A stretch of 64,000 nucleotides of DNA from Scalesia atractyloides (taxonomy: Eukaryota; Streptophyta; Magnoliopsida; Asterales; Asteraceae), in NCBI GenBank assembly GCA_947069175.1, contig CAMTDV010000028.1, forward strand, positions 69,176,157 through 69,240,156, read 5' to 3'. The position numbers were made by a program, and so were the translations under genes. Below, in pieces: positions 31,803 through 44,007 of the stretch (its first letter is position 1; every line of letters begins with the position of its first letter). The notes below the pieces were generated by a model. The model was not told the origin of the DNA. It did no database searches and saw nothing but the letters and a program-made list of their open reading frames with translations.

Positions 31803-33220
31803 TATCCCCTAGAAATGCATATTTTAGATGGCTCGGCAACTCCTTCAACTCCAATATAGGAGCTTCTTCCAAAGATGGTTTTGTTCCCAAATCAATTTCC
31901 GACGGTAGACTCTCGAACTGATGAGTCCACGGTGGTCGCCCCTCTTTCAATGCCATCACATCTTACTTCTCCTCCTCCACCCGCAAGTCATTAGCATGTC
32001 CCTGTTCAAACACATCACAAACACAAACACAAGTATCCTCTTCCGTATATTCATGTGGGTTGCACCCATCCACCAAATCTGCCATGAAACACTCGTCAAC
32101 ACCAACAGAATTAGATGTGTTAGTAAAAACATGTAAATGCATTTTTCTGTTGTCGAATGTCATATCAACCGTACCAAGTCGACAATTAATTACAGCGTGG
32201 AAAGAATGGCCGTCCCAAAATAACATTATGTTGTTGCTTTGGGTCAGCGGACGAGTAGTCAAGCACCAAAAAGTCTACCAGGTAGTAGAACTCGTCAACT
32301 TTTACAATTACATCTTGGACCATCCCTCGGGGTAGTTTGTGAGACAAATCGGCTAAAACTACCATCGTCTCAATCCGAGCCAATGGACCAAAATCATATT
32401 GGTCATATAACCCACCCGGTAGAATACTTACCCCAGCTCCAAGATCTAGCAACGCTTTTGACATTGGAAAGTTTCCAACTTGAATATTGATTAGAGGCGT
32501 TCCCGGATCTTGGAGCTTTGGAGGAAGAATTCCTTTTAGCACCGCACTAACTTGTCCGGTCAGATCTACCCACTTAGGCAACTTCTTTTTTTGTTGTCGT
32601 TTTTGAGTGCATGCTTCTTTTAAGAATTTTGCGTAAGCGGGTACTTACTTTATAGCATCAAGCAATGGAAGGTTCACTTTCACTTGTTTTAAAACATCTA
32701 AGAGTTCTTCCTTTTGGGGGACCCCTTGTTTAAATAAAATTTTTCTTTCCGGGGTCGACTAAAGCGGAAGGAAACGGGACTTGACTCGGCCCCCCTTCCT
32801 CCTTTGGTTCATTTAATAATTCACCCAAACCCGGTTTATTAGTTACATTTTCAACAAGAGGTTCCTTTGACACATTAGGTGATGAGACGTCATCCTCATC
32901 ACTCTCATTACCCGTAATATCCTCAACAATCCCCTCAACCAAAACCGGTTCTAAATTTGCTTTATATTCTTTACCGCTTCGTAAGACACTTACATGGTTA
33001 ATATTAATATTACGTGAAGTATTATGAGAGGGATTTACCTTTGTGTCACTCGGAAGTTGACCCTTACCTTTTTTAAGATCCGCTACCTCCGATGCAAGTT
33101 GCCCCATTTGTGTGGTGAGTGCTTAGATACTTTTGTCCCGGACTTCATCCTTTTGCAAACGAGCTTCATCAAGTTGATTTCTCCGTTGCATGTCTTGTTG
33201 CATCATGCAGGGCATATCCA
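31803..33220 (-). pseudogene. pol: Element E protease and flanking gag-pol linker
   Basis: The protease frame is 32581-32186: GILPPKLQDPGTPLINIQVG, active-site region ALLDLGAGVSILP, then VDFLVLDY and NVILGRPFF. The motif reads D-L-G, as is common in Athila-type proteases, instead of D-T/S-G. Upstream, 33107-32730 is a hydrophilic linker (MGQLASEVADLKKGKGQLPS). Downstream, 32180-31803 is a degraded acidic linker to RT. Stops and frame changes separate all three. Confidence 0.75.
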
Positions 33221-34880
33221 TCACTTCATTACCGCTCGATGAATTTTGACCCATATTTCCGCATTGGTCACCCCTTGTTGACTTTGACCTTGATACCCTT
33301 GGTTATTTCCGCCCCTAAAGTTCCCTTGGTTATATTGTGGGCGAGGAGCAAAACTCCATTGAGCTCCTTGGAAATTAGGGTTGGCCTGATTAGCTGGGCT
33401 CCCATAGCGGAAATTCGGATGATTTCGTAACCCGGGGTGGTACGTGTTCGAATTCATGTTAACGTTCGCCCACCCTCCGATTGCATTCACCTCCTCTACT
33501 TGATTTGCATTTACTCCCACCAAGCACAGCTTCGCTGCATGACCAAGTTCATTACAATTAGTACAAACATTATATACCTGGTTCGATGCTTGTGCTTCTC
33601 CATCCTCCACCGCATACACTTGAGGCCTTGTGGTTACATGTCTAGCTCGCCTCGATGATTGTGCTTTTCTTTTTATGTGACCGCCATTTGTTCTAGAAAT
33701 GCCCAATCATCCTGCTCATAATTTGTTCCGAATGTACCATTCGTGATAGACATTAAATCCCTTGCATCCTCTGAGCTCAAACCTTCATGAAATGCATTTA
33801 ACAATTCCCATAACGCTATACCATGATGAGGACAATTCTTCAACATCATGTTAAATCTCTCAAACGTCTCATGGAACATTTCACTTGGCTGTTGTTGAAA
33901 ACTCCTTATACTCCGCCTCACTTCATTTGTCTTTTGGTATGAAAAGAATTCCTCGAGAAATCGTTGTTGCATGTCGGCCCAAGTATAGATAGGTGCGGAC
34001 GGTAAAGTATGAAACCACCTCTTCACTTTATCCTCCAACGAGAATTGAAACAACACCAACTTAACATCATCCGATGAAAATTCTTGCCCCCCAATAGTGT
34101 TGCAAATGGAATCATAAGTTTCCAAATGGAAGTACGGTTCCTCCGTTGCTAGACCCTTGTACTTCGGCAAACTTTGCAATGCAGTCGTCCTTACCTCAAA
34201 TGTCCTCCCATCCGGGCGTTGAGGTATCACCACCAGTGAAGGATTATTGGTAATAACCGGCCGAAAATGCGCTTCAACCCCCAGCACTACTTCTCGATGA
34301 TGTCGACGCGGGGCACCCAATGGTACTCTTGGTCAGCCCACCGGACCTTGTCTTAATCCTTGAGGTACAAAGTGTTGTTGAGGTGGAGGTTGATGCATCG
34401 GTCTTTGGAATTGTGGTTGTTGATGTTGAACTTGGAGTTGTTGTAGAGGCATTGGCTGTTGAAATGGTGGCCCCTGAGGATGAACTTGTTGCACCCCCGT
34501 AGGTTGCCTTGGTGGATAACCCATTCCCCCTTACGATCCCAAGTTACCTCCTTCACCCCCATAATAGTAACCTTCATCTTCATAACCTCCAAATTCTTCT
34601 TCATAACCATCATCATACCCGCCTCCTCCTACACCCGATGTTTGCACGAACTGTGAAGAAGGACTATGAGAACCCGGTTGGTTTGATGGTTGAAATGTAG
34701 GTGAAGTGTGGATGATATTGGAGCTAGGTAAAGGTTGAGTTGGTAAAGGGTATTGAGTGATGAGGATTGACCGGATGTGGGAAAGAAAGATGAGAATGGT
34801 GGTACTAATGAGGCGGTGTTAGATGGGTCAACTTCATGTGTCGAAGTTAGGTGAGTGGTGGAATTTGGTGGAGGTGTAGA
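33221..34880 (-). pseudogene. gag: Element E gag
   Basis: The N-terminal part (about 34880-34330) is Gln/Pro/Gly/Tyr-rich with a premature stop near 34530. The central capsid-like frame 34320-33673 shows YFHLETYDSICNTIG, LFQFSLEDKVKRWFHTLPSA, RFLEEFFSYQKTNEVRRSIR and ETFERFNMMLKNCPHHGI, typical of Athila gag. The C-terminal frame 33706-33221 has a CCHC-like knuckle (CTNCNELGHAAKLC) and Asn/Gln/Gly-rich stretches. A start codon cannot be fixed because the frame is broken near the N-terminus. Confidence 0.8.
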
Positions 34881-35133
34881 TGGTGAGGTTTGGTTTGTGG
34901 TAGATGCAGATTTTCCATGGTGTGGAGTGGTGAAATAGGTGTGGATGGTGTTAATGGGGAAACCACTGATTTTATTCTATCGTAACAAAACCCTGTTGCG
35001 TCGTAAGGTTCGTTCAATCTCCGGATCAAATACACCTGTAAGAACCTGCACACTAACACAACCTAACACAACCAGCGTAAACCCGGAAAAATAACAAACT
35101 ATACTAACACAAAATAACACACGTTGCGCACAA
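34881..35133 (-). other. 5' leader of element E
   Basis: Non-coding segment between PBS and gag, matched by 23611-23885 on the left. Confidence 0.7.
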
Positions 35134-35135
35134 TT

Positions 35136-35152
35136 CCCCGGCAACGGCGCCA
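35136..35152 (-). promoter_or_regulatory. Primer-binding site of element E (tRNA-Asp)
   Basis: Plus strand ccccggcaacggcgcca equals the 3' end of plant tRNA-Asp, so the minus strand is its complement. It lies about 10 bases from the LTR. Confidence 0.9.
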
Positions 35153-35162
35153 AAATTTAACG

Positions 35163-36316
35163 TGAGGTTGTTGTCACACGCAAAATTAATCCCAAAACTG
35201 CTATTAGCTAGCGGTAAGTGGTATCGAACACAAGGAGTTGTGGAACAAATGTTATCAAAAGGTTATACCACTAGAACTAATTACCTAATTTGCACTAATT
35301 TAATTTCACATTTTTGATTAATGGATTTAGATTTAACTACTTAACAATTCAAAGATTGGTTCTTTTAACAGATTAATAAGAGAATGATCATCTTGGTTTC
35401 CGTTCAAAACGCATGTATTCGATTTTACTAGAAAGAGTCACATAGACATGACTCGTGTTTGATTAACTATTTGTGATAAAAGGGAACAGAGTACTCGGAC
35501 TGAAATGCGAGGTCGTTACCCGATGACCAATTGATTAATACCCAACCCATAAACCTTCCCGTGATATATTGATTGTCAACGACACCAAGAACGTACGAAA
35601 TAAGCAATAAGCACAATATCAACCAACAATTTACAAACAATCAATCAACACCATAATCACCATAACATAGCAATTATTCTAGAAAAACGTAAATCAAAAC
35701 ACAATTGTTACCGAACCTTCCACACAAGATGATCACCGAAATGTTTAGCCACTCATATTCTCATAATCAAACGTACTTCAATTATCTTGTTCATACGAAT
35801 CGAAAACACCAAAATATTGTTTAGAACTTGTTAGAATCAATGAAAACCACTCAAATTCGCCTCCTATTTGCTCTGTAACTCGTTCCAATGATTGATGATG
35901 TGAAAGGACTCCATAACTCAGCTTAAATAGGGCAGTTACAACTTTTTCGTAGCTTACCAACGTAAGCTACAGTGCCCACCGTATCTTACGGTGGGCTACA
36001 ATTTCCTTACGGCAGTCAGCCTCTGTCTTACGGTGGCCTTTTAAGAATCGGCTCCACAGTAAGCTACGGTGGCCACCGTAGCTTACGGTGGTCAGCAGAA
36101 ATTCCCATTTTTCCCCTCCATCAATCTCTTGAGTCCAATCTTCAATTAGGCTCTTGCAAATGCCCGATAAAGTATGTTTAAGCTCCCTCATTATGCTCTT
36201 CGGTACCTGAAAAGCCAAACACACCGTAGACATCAAGTCGTAACAAATAAACGTTTAAAGCGTGGAATATTTATCATTGTAACACACTTACGGGTTGTCC
36301 AAAAGACCAGCCGTCA
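35163..36316 (-). repeat. 5' LTR of element E (about 1.15 kb)
   Basis: Homologous to 23913-25036. On the minus strand it begins tgacggctggtc. Palindrome core at 36059-36086 with four CTTACGG heptamers around it; TATA-like ctatttaagc near 35920-35930. No 5-bp TSD can be matched. Confidence 0.82.
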
Positions 36317-36346
36317 AAAACCACGTTTTCGTTGTAGGTGAAATTG

Positions 36347-36413
36347 TTATAAGTATGGAATGTAAGTAGAAAGATGCTCCAATATCATGACCTTGATTAC
36401 GGGTCAATTAAGG
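36347..36413 (+). repeat. Second copy of the 68-bp D-LTR segment
   Basis: Matches 23543-23610 with about three substitutions and one indel. It flanks E on the other side. Confidence 0.85.
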
Positions 36414-36823
36414 ATTAATGGGTGGATGAAAGTTTTATGTTAACAGTCATACTAACAAATGCATTTGTGTTGTTATGATAGGAAAATCGCAAACTTGATA
36501 ATGGCGTAAGTGGAATGAACACACACCGCATCGCCCCATTTTCACGCTTCCGTCTCAAGTTTTGATGCCAACGGGTCAAGGAAATACTTTTGGGATGTAA
36601 TGTCATTCTAAACATACTTATGTCTTCGTGTGTAAACTTAAAGTCTAAAATTGGTACAGTAAATCTAGGTTATGTTCCTTAATTATCTAAAAGTTGTGTT
36701 TGAATCGTAAGAATAGGAGGGCATTTTGGTCAAAGTTTACATTATGTTATGAAAGCTTAAAATATAATACGATTTGACCTTACGGCGAAATGGGCGTTAC
36801 TGGGATGACATCTTAATCCGGGT
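36414..36823. other. Non-coding stretch, possibly D-type LTR remainder
   Basis: About 400 bp without coding signal between the duplicated D segment and the Tat-like gag. It may be the rest of the D LTR; no LTR end was found. Confidence 0.35.
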
Positions 36824-37712
36824 TTAAAAATCGTAATCAGCAATTTGTTGGGAGAAACAAGACAAATTGCTAGGGTTGTATGGTTTGGCAAGATCTTCTT
36901 CTACTCTCGATGTCGGAATATTGTTTGTGGTTCCTTGGTTGGTGGCCAACACCTGATTGATGAAGTGTTGCCAAGGAAATTGTGATATCATTTGTGTCAT
37001 CAGTTGGGGCATAAGGTTAAAGCCTTGGAAGCTTTCTGGTGGTCTATTATAAGGCATTCCCAGGAAGCGCTCATGACCGCACCTCGAGCCAAAGGTAAGG
37101 TGGCCATGGCCTGTTCCCACGAAGGCAGGAAGGGGAACGCTTGAAGCTCATGACTGCAACAACTGATTAAGGGTAGTTTTATGCCCAATGGGTGCACCAG
37201 TTGCAACCGGTTGGGAAATGAATATGGGAAAAGCAGTTGGACTTCGCCTCCCAAAAGCACAAAGGGTGGGGTTGAGTGGCTGGTATGCCACACTAAGACC
37301 AGCTTCATAGTAAGATGTGGTTGGACGTGAGCTACTAAAAGGAAGAGGGGGGACCGGGTGACAACGAGGTTTCAGACTCTTCATAGTCTAGTCTTATTCC
37401 CCCCCCCCCCCCCCTTTCCCTTTATTGGCTCACGTGCTGGTTGAGAAGAGATCTCAACCGTAGGAAATTTCTAGCTACTTCTTCGGGTGTCAAATCGAGG
37501 CGTTCCGGTGTACTTGTGGCACCGATTTGAGAAGAGGGAACCCTTGAGCGAGAAGGAGTTGGTGTCTGAAAATACTTCGGGAACGTGATTCCCGTTGGAG
37601 TGCCTCCCGGGGTAGAAACCCGTGTAGATGTAGTTGGTGATGTTTAGCCAGCATTAGGTGTTGAAGTACGAGGTACTTGATTCACCTCACCAGAAGACTC
37701 TCTTTCAGACAT
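36824..37712 (-). pseudogene. gag: Element F gag N-terminal fragment (Tat-lineage type)
   Basis: The ATG at 37712 (MSERESSGEVNQVPRTSTPN) is followed by an in-frame stop, then a Ser/Thr/Pro-rich N-terminus (DLTPEEVARNFLRLRSLLNQ). A frame break falls at a 14-C run (37397-37415). The frames 37384-37148 and 37120-36824 end in TSRVEEDLAKPYNPSNLSCF and FSQQIADYDF, which resembles gag of Tat/Retand-type elements just before the capsid core. It is cut off at 36824, so the capsid, nucleocapsid and pol are missing. Confidence 0.65.
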
Positions 37713-37773
37713 GATGAACTTGATGGAGTTGGAGCTACACTACTGGTCTTTTATTATATACTTAGCGACGTAG

Positions 37774-37790
37774 CCCCACGGTGGGCGCCA
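37774..37790 (-). promoter_or_regulatory. Primer-binding site of element F
   Basis: Minus strand tggcgcccaccgtgggg, the form seen in Tat-lineage gypsy elements. It is 3 bases from the LTR. Confidence 0.65.
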
Positions 37791-37793
37791 ACT

Positions 37794-38400
37794 TGTTGCT
37801 ACAACAAATATAAGACCGAGGATAGTGGACAGACTGGTTAGGAAAAAGGGTTCAAGGGTTGCGGTTTGCCTAACGCAGGTCATGGGGTCCCCCCACGTAT
37901 GCAATACGTAGGGTTGAATCACTTTGTTATTGCTTGTATTAAATTCTGGATTGAAGGATATTCAACCTAGAATGTTTGTATGCAATATGATAGTGTTGAA
38001 GTTAGTAAAAACTTGAACATGCAAGTGACAAGTTCTAGTAAAGAGAAGTGAGATTTCATGATGGACAGCTGAATGACAAAGTGTTGTCATTTATTGGGAA
38101 AGGGCTGGCTATAAAAAGAAACTATTGACTAGTGATCCAAGGCTGCAGTGAGGGGCTTGCTCTTTTTTGGTAGGTAGAAGGTTTTGGACCTGCGGATAAA
38201 ATGATGTATTCTCTCACATGCCTCTTGTGCGGTTGAGTGAGAGGTTTCACATGTAAAGTGTGATGTGACCAATCACTGTCTTATGCTTTTTTGCTGTTCA
38301 CGACAGTTGGTCAATTCTAAACCCTTTTAGTCTTTCAACCATTTAAGTTGTATTACATTCTAGTCATTTTATTGAGCTTGAACTACCCACGTTATCAGTT
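37794..38400 (-). repeat. Probable LTR of element F (outer border uncertain)
   Basis: On the minus strand it ends gttgtagcaaca before the PBS. A TATA-like tttttatagcc lies near 38110. The right-hand end (about 38.4 kb) is a guess. Confidence 0.5.
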
Positions 38401-40325
38401 GATAATACTTTATTTAACCTAGATATAATTGGGTTTATTAATTAAAATTAGCGGTTCGTTGAATCTTAGTAAAGACAAAACCTTTATGAACACGTAGGTT
38501 TGACAATTTTGAATTCAAGTCCTACACAGACGAAAAAAATAAACAACTTTCATTCGAGAAAAAATAAATTAACTTGAATCTAATTATATACAAGGTTGAC
38601 GATTAACCAAATTAACTAACCAACCTTTTAGTTAGGTAACAATTTATAACCGAAACTTGTCGGTTATAGAAATCTAAAAAACGAAAACATCAATTATAAG
38701 TCTAGTTTTACTTCATAACTGAATTGACCTATATTCACTCAGCAAACTCTAAAAGAAGATCGAAATGCAAAAACGTAAATTCTAATAGCATACGAGTATT
38801 TATAATTGTAGTCAAATATTTTGTTGACTGATTGACATAAGAATTTATGGATGACTATCAAAAGTCAAATGAATTAAATTGAGGCTTGTCTTGCTCTATA
38901 TTTGCCCTGGAGAATTGGGAAGACGAACAAATCATCATCATGAACTACTTAGATTTGATATTGAGTGACGCTACTAGCTCTTTCATCATCTATATTTATT
39001 GGTATGGCATATGATTAAAGTGATAACACAAGCTTCACATCTAATCTGAAGTAATGTTAAAAATTTTACTAGCGTCGTATCATGTTAGACAAGCATATAT
39101 TTATTTAATTAACAAGAGTCAGCAAAAACGTGTAGTTTAAACGTCATAAGGTTTTCTTATCGGTGTTATGTATGTAATGACGTAACCAGTAATCACACAC
39201 ACATATATTTATCCTTTACTGCTTTAAAGATTTGATCTGATTAGATAACTATATAGTAGTTTTAGCCAAAGGGTATTTGGCCTAATAATACCAAGGTGTT
39301 AGATAAGACTTTGTTTTTTCAAGTGATGAGGGTTCAATCCCCGTGGTGAACAAAAAAATGTAGTTTACTCGTAAAACTAGAGAATATGTGAGTTGTCGTT
39401 CTAAAAAAGTCATAGTAGTTTCACTTAATAAGTGGTAAAATTAACATACCAGCTTACAAATAAGTGATTTGTTAAAGGCGAATCCATAGAAAAAAAATCG
39501 GTATGAAACTTCATCCATAATCATCTTGAATACTTGTATGATATTGCTAATATGTATTGTATTTATGAGGTATTTAGATGTATTTTTAAAACATCTCAAT
39601 CGGACAATCAAGTTCACAATTTTACCGATTTCATGATAGATCATATCTTATATCAATTTAGTTAAAATTAAAACGGTTGGGTGATTTTACATTCATCCTA
39701 GGCTTCTATAGCAATTCAATATTACATGTTTGTATATAATTATTTGGTTTGAAATATAAAATTCATATTTAGAATGAGTTTCTCGTGTAAACTTAATGTG
39801 CTCGCTAATTAAAACAATCACCGATCTAATATAGTTTGGGGTCGTAATTTTTAACTTGATACAAAAATAATCGGCTTTTAAGTAAACAATGACTAATATC
39901 TTTGATTAAGAGTCTAGACTCATCATTTTAATCTATCAACTGACACAGTTAACTCTCATCTTTAACGAATACGGTATTGTATCGTATAATTGTCATGACA
40001 GAATAAATATATTATCTATGTAAACATGATTTTCTGATGATTTTGATAACTTTACATCACCATTTAGTAATGTCACATGGAATGCTCTACAATACATATG
40101 TCGCTCCGAATTGAGGTTAAAGGGGTTGGTAGCTTTAAAGTTATAAGTTGCAACATCCACATCGATTAGACCTATGTGTGAATTAAATTTGATTTGAGGG
40201 GGTAGTTGGCTAAAGCCATAAATGCTAGGGTTACGGTCCACAGTTCTGTGTAAATTCTGAAAGCGAAAGAACCAACCAGCAATAACCCTCATTTATTTCT
40301 ATGTATCTCTTCCTTGTTCGCCTCA
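38401..40325. other. AT-rich spacer
   Basis: No convincing coding frame. A short tRNA-like fragment, gagggttcaatccccgtgg with caaggtgttagataagac upstream, lies at about 39283-39357, probably a broken SINE. Confidence 0.5.
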
Positions 40326-40340
40326 ACAAACACATTTCAT

Positions 40341-40653
40341 GTCAATGAGCTAGTGGTAGAGTGATAAGCGAGATATTTTGTGTTTCAAGTGACCCATGTT
40401 CAATTCCTGCCCCCAGCATTTAATTTCTGCGGCACCTGGTGATGATGAGAGACTTGGCGAGTAGGCGGCGATCGCTAGTTCGATCTTTGAACTGAGCAGG
40501 TTTTATCTCACCGCATTGTCGTGCCTTTGGGCGAGTGTTCACGGGCTTCGACCCTAGGTGAGGGTTTTCTCTGGTTCGAAAGGCGAGTGTCTCCCGATAT
40601 AGTGAACTTCGCCAGTAATCAATTTGGAGGATTCGTTAGCCGTTAAAAAAAAA
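40341..40653 (+). mobile_element. tRNA-derived SINE with poly(A) tail
   Basis: A-box-like gagctagtggtagagtg, B-box-like gttcaattcc, body with cattgtcgtgcctttgggcg, and a tail of ten A. Flanked by an imperfect TSD: acaaacacatttcat (40326-40340) and acaaatacattccat (40654-40668), 13 of 15 identical. Confidence 0.75.
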
Positions 40654-40668
40654 ACAAATACATTCCAT

Positions 40669-41990
40669 TGTTCGTATGTACAACATGTTTGATCCTTTAG
40701 AAATCCAATTTAAGGCATTTAACCCCCTCCCCCAAAAAAGAAATTTATAATTAATGATCAATTGACTCATAAATATGTTAACCTAACACATTGAAGTAAC
40801 ACCACAAATTGAATCATAGCAAAAGAGTGAAATGAAACCAGGTACGGAACAGGAACTATAGTTGCATGATTCTTGTTTCTTGTTTGTATAACGTTGTGAT
40901 AATAAATAATGATAAAAAGTTTTTAAATGTTTGTATAACGTTGTGATATAAAAAGATAATAAGTTTTTAAACATATAATAGAAACTATACAACTATGGTT
41001 ATAATAAAGGGTTTACTAAACATAAACGAACTTTTCATTAAACGATTTACAATAGTTCACTAAGTGTTCGGTATCAACTGCTTACGATTTTAGTTATAAT
41101 ATCTTTAACTATTTATCGTGCTATATTTTCCTTTTCATTGCTTGAATTTGGAACGATTAAAGTCATTTATGACACTTTCTTGATTTTAGTTATCTATCTA
41201 AATGGTAGTATTTAAACTTCATAATAACAGTAGAAATGAGAAAATAAGGTTTTAACAATATTTGCCTAACATTTCCTAAAGAAAGAGTAGTCTTATGTAA
41301 AAAATATGCGCATAATAATTCCCAAAAATAAGTGTTTCTAGGGTTAAGTTATTCACTTAATAATAAGGTAAGATGACACAATATCGAGCAAAATATAACA
41401 TAATGCGAAAAAATATAACATATGAGGAAAAAAGACACAATAAGATGCAAAAAAGACACAATGACGCAAATATTAAAAAGACCTAATGATGAACAAAAAA
41501 CACCATGATAATAAACAAAAATTCTAAAATCTATAACCTATAAATCCAAAAGTGAAAACCTAAACTCTCACATCGTAGAATTCGATAAGAAGGTTTCAGT
41601 ATCGCTTGAATGATGTATATCCGAGTCCGTTTTATTACCCCTTTGTACGACTTCTTATTTTTAGGAGTCTTTGTATTTGATTATAAACCACTTTTTCTAA
41701 CCTAAAAGCATTCACAATCCGTCCCTCAAATTCTGTGAAGAAGCTTCTTATATTTGTAAAGTGATTGTAGGTGGTTGTTAGTAGATAAGAGAGAAAATAT
41801 TACTGTTCATCTGTAAATTTGAAAAAATACTATTCACCCTCTATAATTTTTAATATATTTTGAAAGTGTTTGTGAGTGAAGGAAAGAGAAACGTAATGAT
41901 AAAAGTATAAAAAAATATTATTTAATTGAAATGAGAGAGAAATTGTAGTTGTTTTTAGTGAAATTATAGGTAAAAGAGATGGGACGGATG
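40669..41990. other. AT-rich spacer
   Basis: Degenerate repeats of gacacaatg/aaaatataacat type at 41390-41520; otherwise nothing recognised. Confidence 0.4.
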
Positions 41991-42196
41991 TTAATAGGAG
42001 TGTAACCGAGCCAGGCCGAGCCCGAGCTCGACTGGGCTCGAGCTCGGCTCGTCATGTTTTTCTGAAGCTCGAGCTTGACTCGGTTTAAGCTTACTTATTT
42101 GAGCTCGAGCTCGGCTCGCGAGTAAAAGCCAAAGCTCGAGCTCGCCTCGCGAGGCTCGAGCTATTTTGAGAACAGTCTCAAACGAGCCAAAGCTCG
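41990..42196. repeat. GAGCTCG-rich low-complexity tract
   Basis: Dense repeats of gagctcgagctcg and gctcgcgag with inverted symmetry, starting aggagtgtaaccgagcc. Tracts of this kind are common near termini of plant non-autonomous DNA elements. No element borders found. Confidence 0.5.
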
Positions 42197-42440
42197 GTAG
42201 TGGTGGAGTGGTTGGGGAAGAATTGGACTTTGTGACACAGTTTCGATTCCTACTCTCCTCATTATTTTTTACGGCATCCAGGTGAAGAGAAAATATGGAT
42301 GGTGCCGGTTCGACTTGGATGAGAGGCGAGGTTTTACCGATTATTCCACTGTCGTGTCTTCGGGTGGGTGGCCTGGAGGTCGGGTTTCCGCGCATCTGGG
42401 GAGAGCCAAAGGGCTGGCGGCGGTCGAGTAGTCGACCTTA
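42197..42440 (+). mobile_element. SINE-like copy related to the one at 40341
   Basis: gtagtggtggagtggttggg (A-box-like), gtttcgattcctac (B-box-like), then ccactgtcgtgtcttcgggt, related to the body of the first SINE. No poly(A) tail or TSD seen. Confidence 0.5.
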
Positions 42441-42744
42441 GCCACAACGCACGGTATCACAGTGGTTGACACGTCGTCACTTACGGTTCAAAGAAAATAC
42501 CGTAAACCAAGTGACCGTTTCTTACGTTAATAGTGTAATGAACACGCCATTATGTTGTACTACAATCTTAAGTAAGGTTTGCATTTATGTGTTCGAAATT
42601 CCTGGCCCAATGATTAAGATTTGTGCTTCTACAGGTGCACCATGTACCTTATCCTGTGGACCACTGGCAATTAAAACCATATAAAGTAGGTAACTATTTG
42701 GGACTACATTTATCCAACTCAAGTATTCGGGTTTTCTGCTCTAT

Positions 42745-42970
42745 CGCTTCGTATTCTAATGGCATTTTAATGGTGAAATAAGGTTTTATGATTAATAGGT
42801 CATAGATTCGATTCTCATAATGGGGTTTTTTCCTATATTTATTAAGTTTCTTCCTAAATTGGTGTATAGGCATTATGCTTAGTGGAGATGGATGTGATCG
42901 GGTGATTCCGCTGGTGGCATGATGATACTCCAGTGGTCCGTCAGTGATCCAAATTTGTCTTTCAAAAAAG
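42745..42970 (+). mobile_element. SINE-like copy, diverged
   Basis: tagattcgattctcat B-box-like, then gtggagatggatgtgatcgg and a ctttcaaaaaag end. The A-box is weak. Confidence 0.35.
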
Positions 42971-43164
42971 ATGAAGTATGCGGGTCCTCTCGTCTATACA
43001 ATTAATAAACGAAAAAAATCGAAAAATCGGATGTGTTATACCTTTACAAAATATACACGTTTATAGTTATGAGTTATATGATTTTTTTATTGTCTATTTG
43101 TTTTTGCTCTCGTATACGACTTAAATCTCATTATGCATGTTAGGTCCAACATAAATTACAATTT

Positions 43165-44007
43165 AGAGTAAATTACACGGTTTGTCATTTAATTTTACAC
43201 CAACTTATATCGTGTGTCCTTTATCTTTAGAAATTACACTGAGTGTTATTTATTTTAAACTTTTGCACACCACAAGTCCTTTATACTAACCTTCATCTAT
43301 TTTCATATTTAAGACCAATCATGTGACCCTTACATGAGAGGCAAAACTGTCATTTTATCATTTTCTATAAGAAATTTTATAATTACACATATGTAATATA
43401 TGTAATTACTTATAAAGCGTATATATACACATATATAAATTACTCTTAACATGTATCTAATCATAAAAATACATATAATAAACGATAAAAATATCACACA
43501 CACACACACATATATATATATAATGATTGTTTATATGAGTTCTGAAAGTTCTACAAAAATAGTCTTAAAAACATACCAACTTTTAAATTTTTTATTAAGT
43601 TTCGCTATTTTGGTATATAAATAAAAATAAGTACTACACGTGTGCATTACTATAAAAACTTTTATACAGTAAAAAACGATTTTTAATAAAAAATTGTAAA
43701 AAAATTGGTGTGTTTTTAGGCTTTTTTTATCGTTTTTTAGTTTTCTAATTTATATTTAGTTTTCTTATGATTATCTCGTTATATGTATGAATCTAAGATG
43801 TTTTTTAAGGTAATACACCTAATTTAAATAAAAATGACAATTTTGCCCATGATTGGTCTTAATTATGAAAATAGATGGAGGTTAGTATAAAAGACATGCG
43901 GTGTGCAAGAGTTTAAAATAAAGAACACTCAGTGTAGTTTCTAAAGATAAAGGACACACGATGCAAGTTGATATAAAGTTAAAGGACAAACCGTGTAACT
44001 TACTCTA
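43165..44007. mobile_element. Mutator-like MITE with long terminal inverted repeats
   Basis: About 190-bp arms. Left starts agagtaaattacacggtttg; the reverse complement of the right starts agagtaagttacacggtttg, and identity continues through cgtgtgtcctttatctttag. No transposase. The TSD is unclear: acaattt on the left, acaatgttt on the right. Confidence 0.7.

Larger units (their letters stand above)
23611..36316 (-). mobile_element. Element E: Athila-lineage Ty3/gypsy element with third ORF, plus partial tandem copy
   Basis: In element orientation (right to left): LTR 36316-35163, tRNA-Asp PBS, leader, gag, PR, RT, RH, IN, ORF3, PPT, LTR 25036-23913. A second PBS (23886-23902) and leader then run to 23611, as if another element began there. 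The lineage call rests on the PBS, the LTR, the pol motifs and the ORF after pol. All reading frames are damaged. Confidence 0.85.

Noticed and set aside
35136..35152. 3' end of a tRNA-Asp gene
   Set aside because: It is a primer-binding site: only the 3' 17 nt match, next to an LTR end, and it occurs twice with the element.
41991..42395. 134-residue minus-strand ORF
   Set aside because: It runs through the GAGCTCG low-complexity tract and a SINE-like copy; composition artefact.
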